NCBI RefSeq assembly: GCF_900102875.1
Contig: NZ_FNGH01000020.1
Coordinates: 1 to 50,537, forward strand
Source of the DNA: Franzmannia pantelleriensis
Lineage (GTDB): Bacteria; Pseudomonadota; Gammaproteobacteria; Pseudomonadales; Halomonadaceae
Direction: 5' to 3'
Length of the DNA stretch: 50,537 nt
In this document: positions 34,473 through 45,092 of the stretch, piece by piece
Position numbering within the stretch: the stretch's first letter is position 1
Layout: every line of letters starts with the position of its first letter
Notes under the pieces: generated by a model
What the model saw: only the letters and a program-made list of their open reading frames with translations
What the model was told of the DNA's origin: nothing
Database searches by the model: none
Translations under genes and position numbers: made by a program

Positions 34473-34527
34473 AGGGACTCTCTCACTGTCGTTGTCGTTG
34501 AGGTGTTGCTATATCGCCCTTATAAAC

Positions 34528-34544
34528 AGCAAGCCCTGTGCCCA
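34528..34544 (-). promoter_or_regulatory. Candidate sigma-54 promoter of the TAXI-TRAP operon
   Basis: On the minus strand it reads TGGGCACAGGGCTTGCT, fitting TGGCACG-N4-TTGC with two changes and exact GG-to-GC spacing. The predicted start, near 34517, leaves a leader of about 45 nt. Confidence 0.65.
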
Positions 34545-34654
34545 TTGGTATAAAGTTGTTTAAATTCAATTAATTGCAAATTTTTTATTCCACCAAAGTC
34601 GAATTCTGTTAGTCGCCTCCTGTCTGAGGGTTCGCACAGTGGCAGTCCTGGGGC

Positions 34655-34670
34655 GTGCGGAAATCCGCAC
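34655..34670 (-). promoter_or_regulatory. Palindromic activator site upstream of the TAXI operon
   Basis: GTGCGGAAATCCGCAC is a dyad with 7-bp perfect arms, about 145 bp before the predicted sigma-54 start. A second half-site TTCGCAC lies at 34631-34637. This is the expected place and form for a DctD-type enhancer site; dctBD lie 5.4 kb away. The assignment to DctD is inference. Confidence 0.55.
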
Positions 34671-34729
34671 AGATTGTGGCGCCAGGCGATGGAATGACGT
34701 AGCAGGCCCGCACGTTTTCAATGCCCATG

Positions 34730-34758
34730 CGAAAGCGCCTCCCGAGCGGGAGGCGCAA
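34730..34758 (-). terminator. Terminator of prlC-yheV
   Basis: GCGCCTCCC (34735-34743), loop GAGC, GGGAGGCGC (34748-34756), with a short T run on the minus strand beyond it. Confidence 0.75.
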
Positions 34759-34804
34759 TAGGCGTGCCGTGTGGATTGCCGCATTCGGCGCGGCAAGAGG
34801 GCGT

Positions 34805-35050
34805 TCAGCGCCCCTTGGGGTCGAGGATCTTTACTGTCTGCACGTCGTCACGGGCCTGATCGTCACGCACGCGGTTGACGCGGGTCTCGAGTTCGTCGGC
34901 AGCCTGTTCTTCAATGGGCAGCTGCTCGAAGAAGTCGCAGGCAACGCAGTCGCGATAGCGCACCCCGTTCTGCTCCCAGGCGCGGATACGGTCCATGGCG
35001 GCGCAGCGTGGGCAGATGGCGCCGGCAATAAAGCGTTTGGGAACGGCCAT
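34805..35050 (-). CDS. yheV: YheV family putative zinc-ribbon protein
   Basis: An 81-residue protein with two CxxC pairs, CPRC (13-16) and CVAC (35-38), spaced as a zinc ribbon, then a charged tail. It matches the YheV family, whose members regularly follow prlC, as here with a 12-bp gap. AGGAGA lies six bases before the ATG, overlapping the end of prlC, so the genes are translationally linked. Function unknown. Confidence 0.9.
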   Translation of the reverse strand: MAVPKRFIAGAICPRCAAMDRIRAWEQNGVRYRDCVACDFFEQLPIEEQAADELETRVNRVRDDQARDDVQTVKILDPKGR

Positions 35051-35062
35051 TAACGTCTCCTG

Positions 35063-37114
35063 TCAGGCGGCGTGAATACCGGTGTGGCGCAGTAGCGGCT
35101 CGACGCTGGGCTCGCGACCGCGGAAGGCGCGGAACAGCTCGGCGGCATCGCGGGCGCCGCCTGGCTCGAGGATCTCGCGGCGAAAGCGCGCGCCGGTGTC
35201 GGCATCGAAGATGCCGGCCTCCTCGAAGGCACTGTAGGCATCGGCGGACAGCACTTCGGCCCACTTGTAGCTGTAGTAGCCTGCCGCATAGCCGCCAGCG
35301 AAGATATGCCCAAAACCGTTCTGGAAGCGGTTGAAGTCGACCTTGGGCAGCACCGACAGGCCGTCGCGCACCTCGTCGAGCAGTGCCTGGACGTCAGTGG
35401 CGCTGGGGGCGGCGAGCTCCAAGTGCAGGCGGAAGTCGAACAGCGAGAACTCTAGCTGGCGGGCCATGCCCATTGCCGACTGGAAGTTGCGCGCCGCCTG
35501 CAGGCGATCGAGCAGCTCGCCCGGCAGTTTGGCACCGGTGTCGATATGACCGGCGATCAGGTCGAGCCCCTCACGCTCCCAGCAGAAGTTCTCCATGAAC
35601 TGGCTGGGCAGCTCCACCGCATCCCAGGCCACACCGTTGATGCCAGAGACATCGGCGACCTGCTGCTTGGTGAGCATATGGTGCAAGCCGTGGCCGAACT
35701 CATGGAATAGGGTGGTGACCTCGTCGTGGGTCAGCAGCGCCGGCTTGTCGCCCACCGGGCGGGTGAAGTTGCAGGTCAGGTAGGCCACCGGCAGTTGGAT
35801 GCGACCGTCCTCACGGGCGCGGCGTACCCGGCACTCGTCCATCCAGGCGCCGCCGCGCTTGCCCTCGCGGGCGTAGAGATCGAAGTAGAAGCCGGCGATC
35901 GGCTCGCCCTGTTCGAGGATCCGGTAGTAGCGCACGTCAGGGTGGTAGCGGGGCGCCTCGGGGTCCTCCTCGAAGCTCACCCCGTAGAGCGTCTCGACCA
36001 CTTCGAACAGGCCGTCGATCACCCGCGGTGCGGGGAAGTAGGGGCGCAGCTGTTCCTGAGAGATAGCGTAGCGCGCCTCACGCAGTTTCTCGCTGGCGTA
36101 GCCGACGTCCCATGGCTGCAGGTCCTCCAGGCCCAGCTCGTCGCGAGCAAAAGCGGCCAGGTCGGCGAATTCCTGTTTTGCCTGCGGGTAGGCACGCCGC
36201 GCCAGGTCATTGAGGAAATCGAGTACCTCTTGGGGTGACTCGGCCATCTTGGTGGCCAGCGAGTAGTCGGCATAGCTGGAGAAGCCGAGCAGCTCGGCGA
36301 GCTCGCGGCGTAGTGCCAGCAGCTCCTCGATGATCGGTGCGTTGTCGAACTTGCCGGCGTCGGGACCCTGGTCGGAGGCGCGAGTGACGAAGGCAGTGTA
36401 GACCTCGCGGCGCAGTTCGCGGTCGTGGGCGTAACTGACCACCGGGAAGAAGCTCGGGAAGTCGAGGGTGATACGAAAACCGTCGACGCCCTTGGCTTCT
36501 GCATTGGCACGCAGCGTATCGAGCGCGCTGTCGGGCAGGCCGTCGAGGGCCGAGGCGTCGGCGATATCCTTGTGCCAGGCCTGGGTAGCGTCGAGCACAT
36601 TGTTGGAAAAGCCGTTGGCGAGTGCCGACAAGCGTGCCTGGATCTCGCCATAGCGGGCCTTCTTGTCGGCCGGCAAATCGACGCCGGCGAGACGGAAATC
36701 GCGAAGCGTATTGTCCACCGAGCGCTGCTGACCTTCATCGAGACGCACATAGGCCGGCGAGTCCCTGAGTGCCTGGTAGGCCTGGCACAGCCCCTCGTGC
36801 TGGCCGAGCCAGGTGCTGTACTCGGAGAGCTTGGCCAGGCACGCCTGGTAGGCCTCTCGCAGCGGCTCTGAGTTCATGGTGCCGTTGAGGTGCGATACCG
36901 GCGACCAGGCCTGGGCCAACTGGTCGTTGAGCGCCTCCAGCGGTGCGGCCAGGCTCTCCCAGGTGGGAGGTTCATGCCGGGCGCGGTCTACCAGGCGTTC
37001 GATGGCGGTGCGGTTGTCGTCCAGCAATTGCTCGATGGCCGGCACCACGTGCTCGGGCTGAATCTCGGAGAAAGGCGGCAGGGTGTGGCGTTCGAGCAGC
37101 GGATTGCGGGACAT
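35063..37114 (-). CDS. prlC: Oligopeptidase A
   Basis: Cytoplasmic M3-family zinc metallopeptidase that degrades oligopeptides, including cleaved signal peptides. 683 residues, standard length. The zinc motif HEFGH is at 471-475 (His471, Glu472, His475) in TTLFHEFGHGLHHML, with a third ligand Glu in MENFCWE. N-terminal helical region about 1-220. GAGG precedes the ATG by five bases. Forms an operon with yheV and diverges from the SNF transporter gene. Confidence 0.97.
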   Translation of the reverse strand: MSRNPLLERHTLPPFSEIQPEHVVPAIEQLLDDNRTAIERLVDRARHEPPTWESLAAPLEALNDQLAQAWSPVSHLNGTMNSEPLREAYQACLAKLSEYSTWLGQHEGLCQAYQALRDSPAYVRLDEGQQRSVDNTLRDFRLAGVDLPADKKARYGEIQARLSALANGFSNNVLDATQAWHKDIADASALDGLPDSALDTLRANAEAKGVDGFRITLDFPSFFPVVSYAHDRELRREVYTAFVTRASDQGPDAGKFDNAPIIEELLALRRELAELLGFSSYADYSLATKMAESPQEVLDFLNDLARRAYPQAKQEFADLAAFARDELGLEDLQPWDVGYASEKLREARYAISQEQLRPYFPAPRVIDGLFEVVETLYGVSFEEDPEAPRYHPDVRYYRILEQGEPIAGFYFDLYAREGKRGGAWMDECRVRRAREDGRIQLPVAYLTCNFTRPVGDKPALLTHDEVTTLFHEFGHGLHHMLTKQQVADVSGINGVAWDAVELPSQFMENFCWEREGLDLIAGHIDTGAKLPGELLDRLQAARNFQSAMGMARQLEFSLFDFRLHLELAAPSATDVQALLDEVRDGLSVLPKVDFNRFQNGFGHIFAGGYAAGYYSYKWAEVLSADAYSAFEEAGIFDADTGARFRREILEPGGARDAAELFRAFRGREPSVEPLLRHTGIHAA

Positions 37115-37255
37115 GCGAACCTCGTCGGTGAAGTGTCTCCCCGCTTAGATGCGGGCAGGGGCGGCGGGTTTCAATGGATTGGCCGACGTTGGGTGGACTG
37201 GTAGGCTTGCGCCTCCGCCGCCGGCCTGGCCGGCGAGGCAACAAGGGATCACTCG

Positions 37256-38596
37256 ATGAACGAGACACTCGAACGCTGGGGCTCACGGCGCGCCTTCATT
37301 CTGGCGGTCACCGGGGCCGCCGTCGGCCTGGGCAATATCTGGCGTTTCCCCTATATGACCGGCGAAAACGGCGGTGGCGCCTTCCTGCTGCTGTATATCG
37401 TCTTCGTGCTGCTGCTCGGCCTGCCGGTGATGATGGCCGAGATCATGATTGGCCGCGCTGGGCGCCGCAGCCCAAGCCAGTCACTGGCGGTATTGGCGCG
37501 CCAAGCTGGCAGCAGCGAGCATTGGCGCTGGTTGGGGCTGTTCGGCGCCGTGACGGTATTCTGTATTCTGTCCTTCTACTCGGTGGTATCGGGCTGGTCG
37601 ATCGAGTACCTGATCGCTGCCATCAACGGCAATTTCGTGGACCAGGGGCCGGGCGAGGTAGGCGCTTTCTTCGACGGTTTTCTCGCCGACCCGCTGCGCA
37701 TGACCTTCAATCACACCCTATTCCTGCTGATGACCATGACGGTGGTGGCGGCCGGTGTCAGCAAGGGCCTGGAGCGGCTCAACAACCTGATGATGCCGCT
37801 GCTCTACCTACTGCTGGTGGTGCTGGCGATCTATGCCGCTACCACCGATGGCTTCGCGCCGGCGCTGAACTGGCTGTTCACGCCGGACCTGTCGGCGATC
37901 AGCGTAGGCGTGGTGCTCAACGCCATGGGCCATGCCTTCTTCACCCTGGCGGTGGGTGCTTGTGCGCTGATGGCCTACGGCGCCTACATGCCCGACCACC
38001 AGAGCCTGCCGCGCGCCGCCGGTGCGGTGGCGGTGCTCGACGTGCTGGTGGCACTGCTGGCCGGTATCGCCATCTTCTCGGTGGTGTTCGCCCAGGGCAT
38101 CGACCCGGCCGAAGGCCCGGGGCTGATGTTCGTCACCCTGCCGATCGTCTTTGCCGAGCTTCCGTGGGGCTCGCTGTGGCTGGGCTTGTTCTTTCTGCTG
38201 CTGCTGCTGGCGACCTGGACCTCGTCGATCAACCTGGCCGAACCGATGGTCGCCGGCTTGCAGGGGCTGGGTCTGCGGCGCAGTCGAGCCACGGCGCTGA
38301 TCGCGGTAAGCATCTGGCTGGTGGGGATCCTTTCGGTGCTGTCTTTTTCGCACCTTGAGGCTGTGCATATCGTGGCCGGCATGAACTTCTTCGAGCTGGT
38401 CTCCAGTGTGCCCAGCGAGACCTTCCTGCCCATCGGCGGGTTGCTGATCGCGGTCTTCGCCGCCTGGGTGGTGCCGCGTGAGACCGCGCTGCGGGCTCTC
38501 GACGCCGGGCCCACCGGCTTCCGCCTATGGCAGGGCGTGGTACGCTGGGTGTCGATTCCGCTGACCGCACTGGTGCTGCTGAGCGGCTTGATCTGA
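37256..38596 (+). CDS. SNF (NSS) family sodium-dependent transporter
   Basis: A 446-residue protein with about eleven membrane helices of the neurotransmitter:sodium symporter fold. RRAFILAVTGAAVGLGNIWRFPYMTGENGGGAFLLLYI (about 10-47) contains the unwound TM1 sodium- and substrate-binding motif. FFTLAVGACALMAYGAYMP and the later ATWTSSINLAEP segment (TM8, Na2 site region) also fit. The substrate is probably an amino acid. The ribosome site is AAGGGA at eight bases. A gamma-carbonic anhydrase gene follows 37 bp downstream and may be cotranscribed. Confidence 0.95.
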   Translation: MNETLERWGSRRAFILAVTGAAVGLGNIWRFPYMTGENGGGAFLLLYIVFVLLLGLPVMMAEIMIGRAGRRSPSQSLAVLARQAGSSEHWRWLGLFGAVTVFCILSFYSVVSGWSIEYLIAAINGNFVDQGPGEVGAFFDGFLADPLRMTFNHTLFLLMTMTVVAAGVSKGLERLNNLMMPLLYLLLVVLAIYAATTDGFAPALNWLFTPDLSAISVGVVLNAMGHAFFTLAVGACALMAYGAYMPDHQSLPRAAGAVAVLDVLVALLAGIAIFSVVFAQGIDPAEGPGLMFVTLPIVFAELPWGSLWLGLFFLLLLLATWTSSINLAEPMVAGLQGLGLRRSRATALIAVSIWLVGILSVLSFSHLEAVHIVAGMNFFELVSSVPSETFLPIGGLLIAVFAAWVVPRETALRALDAGPTGFRLWQGVVRWVSIPLTALVLLSGLI

Positions 38597-38633
38597 GCCA
38601 TCCGGCAGTGGCCTGCCATGATAGGAGCCTGCG

Positions 38634-39176
38634 ATGAGAGAACCCTCTGCCCTACGGTCCTTCCAGGGCCACACGCCGCGCCTCGGTGAGCGCGTCTATC
38701 TCGACCCCCAGAGTCTGGTGCTCGGCGATGTGACCCTCGGTGACGACTGCTCGGTGTGGCCGATGGCGGTGGTGCGCGGCGACATGCATCGTATCCGCAT
38801 CGGTGCGCGCAGCAGCGTGCAGGACGGCTGTGTGCTGCACATCACCCATGCCAGCGACTTCAATCCTGGTGGCCACCCGCTGACCATTGGCGACGACGTG
38901 ACCATCGGCCACAAGGCGATTCTCCACGGGTGCACCCTGGGCAGTCGTATCCTGGTGGGCATGGGCGCCATCGTCATGGATGGCGCGGTGGTCGAGGACG
39001 AGGTGATCATCGCTGCCGGTGCGGTGGTCACGCCGGGCAAGCGCCTGGAGGGTGGCCATGTCTACGCCGGTAACCCGGCCAAGCCGCTGCGCGCCTTGAA
39101 GGAGAGCGAACGTGCCTTCTTTACCTATACCGCTGGCAACTACGTCAAACTCAAGGATCAGTATCTGGCGGAATAG
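38634..39176 (+). CDS. Gamma-carbonic anhydrase family protein (YrdA-like)
   Basis: A 180-residue left-handed beta-helix protein with hexapeptide repeats. SVWPMAVVRGDMHRIRIG (about 40-57) and SSVQDGCVLH are typical; the metal-binding histidines expected for the family lie at His70 and in IGHKAILHGC (His92 and His97). The C-terminal alpha helix is short. Members may bind zinc or iron; carbonic anhydrase activity is not certain for YrdA-like proteins. AGGAG precedes the ATG by eight bases. Confidence 0.93.
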   Translation: MREPSALRSFQGHTPRLGERVYLDPQSLVLGDVTLGDDCSVWPMAVVRGDMHRIRIGARSSVQDGCVLHITHASDFNPGGHPLTIGDDVTIGHKAILHGCTLGSRILVGMGAIVMDGAVVEDEVIIAAGAVVTPGKRLEGGHVYAGNPAKPLRALKESERAFFTYTAGNYVKLKDQYLAE

Positions 39177-39259
39177 CCCGCTGTTTGGCGACAACTGATT
39201 GTTTTTGCAGGCCTAGGCAGGCGATAATCTGGTATTTTATCCAGTATTGGCGCCCTTGC

Positions 39260-39906
39260 ATGGCCGACTTTCGCACTCACCTCAGCGTGGCCGCCGGCGG
39301 CGGTGCCTTGCTGGCCCACGGCGGCTGGCAGGCGGGCTTGTGGGGGGGCGTCGAGAGCCTGCCGCTAGTGGCGCTGGTCACCCTGGGCGGCATCCTGCCG
39401 GATATCGATGCCGACCACTCGCGGGCGATTCGCCTGATCTTCAATCTGCTGGCGGTGCTCGCCGTGGTGGCCGGGGCGCTGCTACTGCAGCATCGCCTGA
39501 CGCCCGGCGAGCTGCTGGTGGCCTGCGGGAGCCTCTATCTGACGGTGCGCTATGTGGCAGGGATGATCTTTGCGCGCTTCACGGTACACCGCGGCAGCTG
39601 GCACTCGCTGATGGCCGGCGCACTGTGTGGCCTGATCACCACGGCGCTCAGCTATGGCCTGCTGCAGCAGAGCCCCGATATGGCCTGGACGTTTGGGGTA
39701 GCGCTGGGGCTGGGCTATGTGATTCATCTGCTGCTCGATGAGCTGTACAGCGTCGATCTGGTCGGTGCGCGCATCAAGCGCTCGTTCGGTACTGCGCTCA
39801 AGCTATGTAGCCTGCGCGCCCCTGGCCATGCGCTGATCATGCTCATGGGGGGAGCGGCCCTGATTCCCTGGCTCCCCCCGCTCTCCTCACTGCTGGAACT
39901 GGTTGC

Positions 39907-39931
<25 letters not shown>
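39260..39931 (+). CDS. YdjM-like membrane-bound metal-dependent hydrolase (DUF457)
   Basis: A 223-residue membrane protein. Conserved polar residues sit between helices: THLSVAAGG (6-14), LGGILPDIDADHS (42-54), HRGSWHSL (about 109-116) and YVIHLLLDELYSVD (about 153-166), the His/Asp pattern of the YdjM/DUF457 family related to phospholipase C-like hydrolases. Substrate unknown. I start at MADFRTHL; upstream frame lacks a ribosome site. The 3' end overlaps the end of dctD by 25 bp, tail to tail. Confidence 0.88.
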
Positions 39932-41281
<1,350 letters not shown>

Positions 41282-41289
<8 letters not shown>

Positions 41290-43189
41290 GGGGGGTGGAC
41301 TCCTGCTGGCTGAGGGTGGTGCGTGCGCTGCTTTCGCCATCGGCGGGTAGACGGATGGTGAACAGCGCGCCGCCTTCGGGGCGGTTGGCGGCAGCGAGCC
41401 TGCCGCCGAGGTCGTCGATGATGCGTGACGAGATCGACAGCCCCAGGCCTAGGCCGCTGCCCGGCGACTTGGTGGTGAAGAATGGCTCGAAGAGTCGCTC
41501 GAGGTGGGCTTCGGCGATGCCCGGACCGTTATCGGCGACCCCGATCAGTACCTCGCCGTCGCGGCGCTCGACGCTCAGGGTGAGCTGCGGATCGGGCGTC
41601 TCGCCCATCGCCTGCAGAGCGTTGCCGATCAGGTTGACCAGCACCTGCTCGAGGCGTACCAGGTCAGCGCGTACCCAGACCTCTTGCTCGGCGAAGTGGC
41701 GCTCGACATGAACGTTGGCGGCGTTGAGCCGCGCCTGGTAGAGCCTTAGCGCATAGTCGAAGCAGGCAGCGACCGAGACCGCAGTGAGGGTCTCGCCGCT
41801 CTTACGCGAGAACTGACGCAGCTGGGCGCTGATCTCGGCCATGCGTGCGGTCAGTTCGACGATCTGTTCGAGATTGTCGCCGGCGGCGTCGGGGCGCTGG
41901 TGGGCGAGAAAGGTGCGGGCGTTCTCGGCATAGGCGCGAATCGCCGCCAGCGGCTGGTTGAGCTCATGATTGATGCCGGCGGCGAGCTGGCCGAGTACCG
42001 CAAGCTTGGTGGCCTGGATCAGCTCGTCACGGGTCTGGCGCAGGTTGTCCTCGGCGCGGCGGCGTTCTTCGATCTCGTCGGAGAGGCGCCGGTTGGAGTC
42101 GACCAGGTCGCGGGTGCGACGTTCGACGTTGAGCTCCAGTTCATCGCGGGCGCGAGCCAGGGTCTGGCGCTCGCGTTCGGCGAACTCCTCGCGTTCGCGA
42201 CGCAGGCGCAGGCGCTGCCAGCCAAAGCCGCCGGCGAACACCACCACGCCGTACAACCCGCCGGCAAGCAGGCCGGCCTGCCACTGGGCGCGCTGTACCT
42301 GCTGCTTCGGCTTGAGAATGTGCATCTCCCAGCCGAACTCGGGCAGGCTGCGGTTCAGCAGCAGATACTCCTGATCGGCCAGCGGACCGTCGTTGAAGCC
42401 CACCAGCAGGCTGCCGTCGCGGTGCCGGTCGAGAGCTTCGATGCCGGCAGCGGAGAGCGGCTCGTCGGCGTAGCGGCGGGTGCGCAGTAGGGCGCGGCGC
42501 TCCTCTTCGGAGAGTGGCTGCATGGCGCGCATGCGCAGCTCCGGGCGGCTGGCCATGAAGATGATGTCATCCTGGTCGGTCACCAGTAGCTCGGCGTTTT
42601 GCTCGGCCCAGCTCTCCTCAACGGCGTCGAGCAGTACCTTGACCACCATCACGCCGTCGGGTCGACCATCGTCCTCGTCGTCGAGGTACACCGGAGCGGA
42701 AAAGTAGTAGCCGCGCTCCAGCGACTGCACGCCAAGACCGTGGAAGCGACCCAGGCCGCCGGCGATGGCGTCCTGATAGTAGCTGCGAAACGCATAGTTC
42801 TGGCCGATGAAGGTGTTGGGCATATGCCAGTTACTGGCCACCAGGGTATTGGCGAAATGGTCGAGCAAGTAGATGTCGGAGACATCGGTGGTGGCGCGAA
42901 AGCGATCCAGCATCAGGTTGATGGGCATCGGATCGTGAGCGTCAGGGTTGGCAAGGAAATCTCGCACGCTGCTGCGCGAGGCGAGCAGTTCGGGCAGGTA
43001 GTCATGGCGCGACAGGTGCCCTTCGAGGCCGGTGGCGGAGAGCCGCAGTTCGTTCTCGGCCTCATCGCGCAGCGTCTGAAGGGCTTGGTCGCGGGCCACC
43101 CAGGCGGCCTGCCAGACCACCAACACGAAGCCGAGCGGCGCTAGCAGCCACAGCCAGCGACGCCAGCGGGAAGCGCGGCGACTAACCAC
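41282..43189 (-). CDS. dctB: Sensor histidine kinase DctB
   Basis: Membrane kinase partner of DctD. With a GTG start at 43189 the protein is 635 residues: first membrane helix 12-32; a periplasmic double-Cache sensor region (about 33-300) including LASRSSVRDFLANPD, DIYLLDHFANTLVASNW and GYYFSAPVY; second helix about 303-323; a long coiled coil (about 330-390); phosphoacceptor His408 in GINHELNQPLAAIRAYAEN; and an ATPase domain with NLIGNALQAM, DNGPGI and GSGLGLGLSIS. The frame is open further upstream but overlaps lldR. The GTG overlaps the lldR stop, so kinase synthesis is tied to the lactate regulator. The sensed acid may be a C4-dicarboxylate or, given the context, lactate. Confidence 0.93.
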
Positions 43190-43958
43190 TGGCAGGCTCG
43201 GGCATCGCCTGCGCGCGGCGCAGGGCGCGCTGGGCGCGGGTCTCGACGCGCTCCATCTCCAGCAGCCCCTCCTCGACGTAGACGAGGTGTTCGTGGGCCC
43301 TGGTGCGCGCATCCTCGGCGCGTCCTTCGAGGATGGCGTCGAGCAGTGCACGGTGCTGCGTCATCAGACGATTGCGGGCGTCGGGCCGCTGAAACAGGTG
43401 GGCGAGGCTGTCGACGATGCTCTTCTCGAGCAGGTGGAAGGTACTGCGGATGGTGTGCAGTAGCATGACGTTGTGGGCGGCCTCGGCGATGGCCAGGTGA
43501 AAGGCCGCGTCGGCTTTGGCTTCGTGCGCCGGGTTGCGGCCGAGAAAGCAGGCGTCGAGCTCTTCGAAGCGTTGCACCAGCAGTGCCTTGTCGGCAGGCG
43601 TGGAGCGTAGCGCTGCATAGTAGGCAGAGATCCCTTCCATGGCATCGCGAAACTCGAGCAGGTCGAGGTTGAATTCGCTGTGGCGACTGAGGGTCTCCAG
43701 CAGCGGATCGCTGAAACGGCTGTTGAGGGTTTCGGTGACGAAGGTGCCGCCGCCCTGGCGGCTCGACAGCAGCCCCCGGGCAGCGAGCTTCTGAATCGCT
43801 TCGCGTAGCGATGGACGCGATACGCCGAAGCGCTCGGCCAGCTCGCGCTCGGGTGGTAGCCGGTGGCCGGGCTTGAGGCTACCTTCAAGAATCATCGCCT
43901 CGAGTCGCTCGGTGATCACGTCGGCGATACGCGGCTGTCGAACGGGCTGATAGGCCAT
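43182..43958 (-). CDS. lldR: FadR/GntR-family transcriptional regulator LldR
   Basis: A 258-residue regulator with an N-terminal winged helix-turn-helix (ELAERFGVSRPSLREAIQKLAARGLLSSRQGGGTFV, about 39-75) and a C-terminal FCD ligand-binding domain (about 95-235) with the metal-binding D-x3-H pattern in FRDAMEG and FHLAIAEAAHN. Family members such as LldR repress lactate genes and are released by L-lactate. It is divergent from lutABC-dld, and two TTGGT-N3-ACCAA operators lie between. Its stop overlaps the dctB start. GAGAA before the ATG is a weak ribosome site. Confidence 0.93.
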   Translation of the reverse strand: MAYQPVRQPRIADVITERLEAMILEGSLKPGHRLPPERELAERFGVSRPSLREAIQKLAARGLLSSRQGGGTFVTETLNSRFSDPLLETLSRHSEFNLDLLEFRDAMEGISAYYAALRSTPADKALLVQRFEELDACFLGRNPAHEAKADAAFHLAIAEAAHNVMLLHTIRSTFHLLEKSIVDSLAHLFQRPDARNRLMTQHRALLDAILEGRAEDARTRAHEHLVYVEEGLLEMERVETRAQRALRRAQAMPEPASG

Positions 43959-44035
43959 GCGGAGTTCTCGCAGTGCGGGTGAAACGTGGGCGCGGGCATG
44001 GATTGTGGCAAAAACGCCGGCCGCTGTCTGGTGAA

Positions 44036-44053
44036 AATTGGTATTACCAAATT
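44036..44053. promoter_or_regulatory. LldR operator 1, near lldR
   Basis: AATTGGTATTACCAAATT is a near-perfect palindrome of the FadR/LldR/PdhR type (AATTGGT-N3-ACCAATT), 78 bp upstream of the lldR start. Probably autoregulatory and part of a two-operator loop. Confidence 0.85.
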
Positions 44054-44186
44054 TAGACCATTTGGCGACACTCCTGCAATGCCGGTAGCGTGTTGTATTT
44101 GATGGAATTTCAATGGCTTAAAATCACGTCGGCAGGCTCGATACCAAAGTATAAAGCCATTGAGTGGGTAAAACCGGGCGGCGGGT

Positions 44187-44216
44187 TTGACACTCGAACA
44201 GCGCGCCCACTAAGGT
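44187..44216 (+). promoter_or_regulatory. Sigma-70 promoter of lutABC-dld
   Basis: TTGACA at 44187-44192 is a perfect -35; after 18 bp, TAAGGT (44211-44216) is a weak -10. The start near 44223 lies just before operator 2, which would block transcription when bound. Confidence 0.6.
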
Positions 44217-44233
44217 GCATCGATAAAAATCGT

Positions 44234-44252
44234 AAATTGGTTTTACCAATTT
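44234..44252. promoter_or_regulatory. LldR operator 2, near lutA
   Basis: AAATTGGTTTTACCAATTT is a consensus operator with perfect arms. Its centre is about 199 bp from operator 1, about 19 helical turns, which suits a repression loop. Confidence 0.88.
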
Positions 44253-44336
44253 CCCAGGGCGGGCGGTCGTAACCATGCGCACCAGCGAGGTGGCCGGCGA
44301 TCCGGCGCGATGGGTCTTGGTGATGGAGAAGCAGCA

Positions 44337-45092
44337 ATGGCACCAGTCAAGCTCTACCCCCCGAGGCCGGAGAAGGTCTATCTCTTCGGCACCTGTCTGA
44401 TCGACATGTTCTATCCCGAGGCGGGGCTCGATGCCATTCGCCTTTTGGAGCGCGAGGGTATCGAGGTGATCTTTCCCGACGATCAGACCTGTTGCGGTCA
44501 GCCGGCCTATACCTCTGGCTATCACGACGAGGCCCGCGAGGTGGCGCGCGCTCAGCTTGGGCTGTTTCCCGACCCCTGGCCAATCGTCGTGCCCTCGGGC
44601 TCCTGCGGCGGGATGATGCGTACGCATTATCCTCAGCTGTTTGCCGGCAGTGTCGATGAGGCTCTGGCGCGAGACGTCGCCGAGCGGGTCTTCGAGCTCA
44701 CCGAGTTTCTGGTTCACGTCTGCCACCTGCCGCTCGAGGACCACGGCGAGCCCGAGACCATCGCCATGCACACCTCGTGCAGCGCACGGCGCGAGATGGG
44801 ACTGGCCGACACCGGGCCGGCCCTGCTCGCTAAGCTGGGCCAGGTCGAGCTGGTAGAGCAGGTGCGGGCCAGCGAGTGCTGCGGTTTCGGCGGCACCTTT
44901 GCGGTGCGCCACCCCGAGGTCTCGTCAGCCATGGTCGAGGACAAGACCCAGGCCATCGAGGCCACCGGCGCCAAGCATTTCGTGACCTCCGACTGCGGTT
45001 GCCTGATGAACATCGCCGGGCGTTTCGCCCATCAGGGCAAGGATGTGAAAGGCGAACACATTGCCAGCTATCTGTGGCGGAGAACCTCATGA
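44337..45092 (+). CDS. lutA: L-lactate oxidation protein LutA (LldE)
   Basis: A 251-residue subunit of the LutABC L-lactate dehydrogenase complex, containing two CCG (DUF3400-type Cys-rich) domains. The motif CCGQPAYTSGYHDEA lies near residues 52-66, with CGGMM near 88-92, and the second CCGFGGTFAVRHPEVS near 180-195, with TSDCGCLMN near 219-227. Starts at MAPVKLYPP with GGAG eight bases upstream; a longer in-frame start exists at 44310. Its stop overlaps the lutB start (ATGA). Confidence 0.95.
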   Translation: MAPVKLYPPRPEKVYLFGTCLIDMFYPEAGLDAIRLLEREGIEVIFPDDQTCCGQPAYTSGYHDEAREVARAQLGLFPDPWPIVVPSGSCGGMMRTHYPQLFAGSVDEALARDVAERVFELTEFLVHVCHLPLEDHGEPETIAMHTSCSARREMGLADTGPALLAKLGQVELVEQVRASECCGFGGTFAVRHPEVSSAMVEDKTQAIEATGAKHFVTSDCGCLMNIAGRFAHQGKDVKGEHIASYLWRRTS

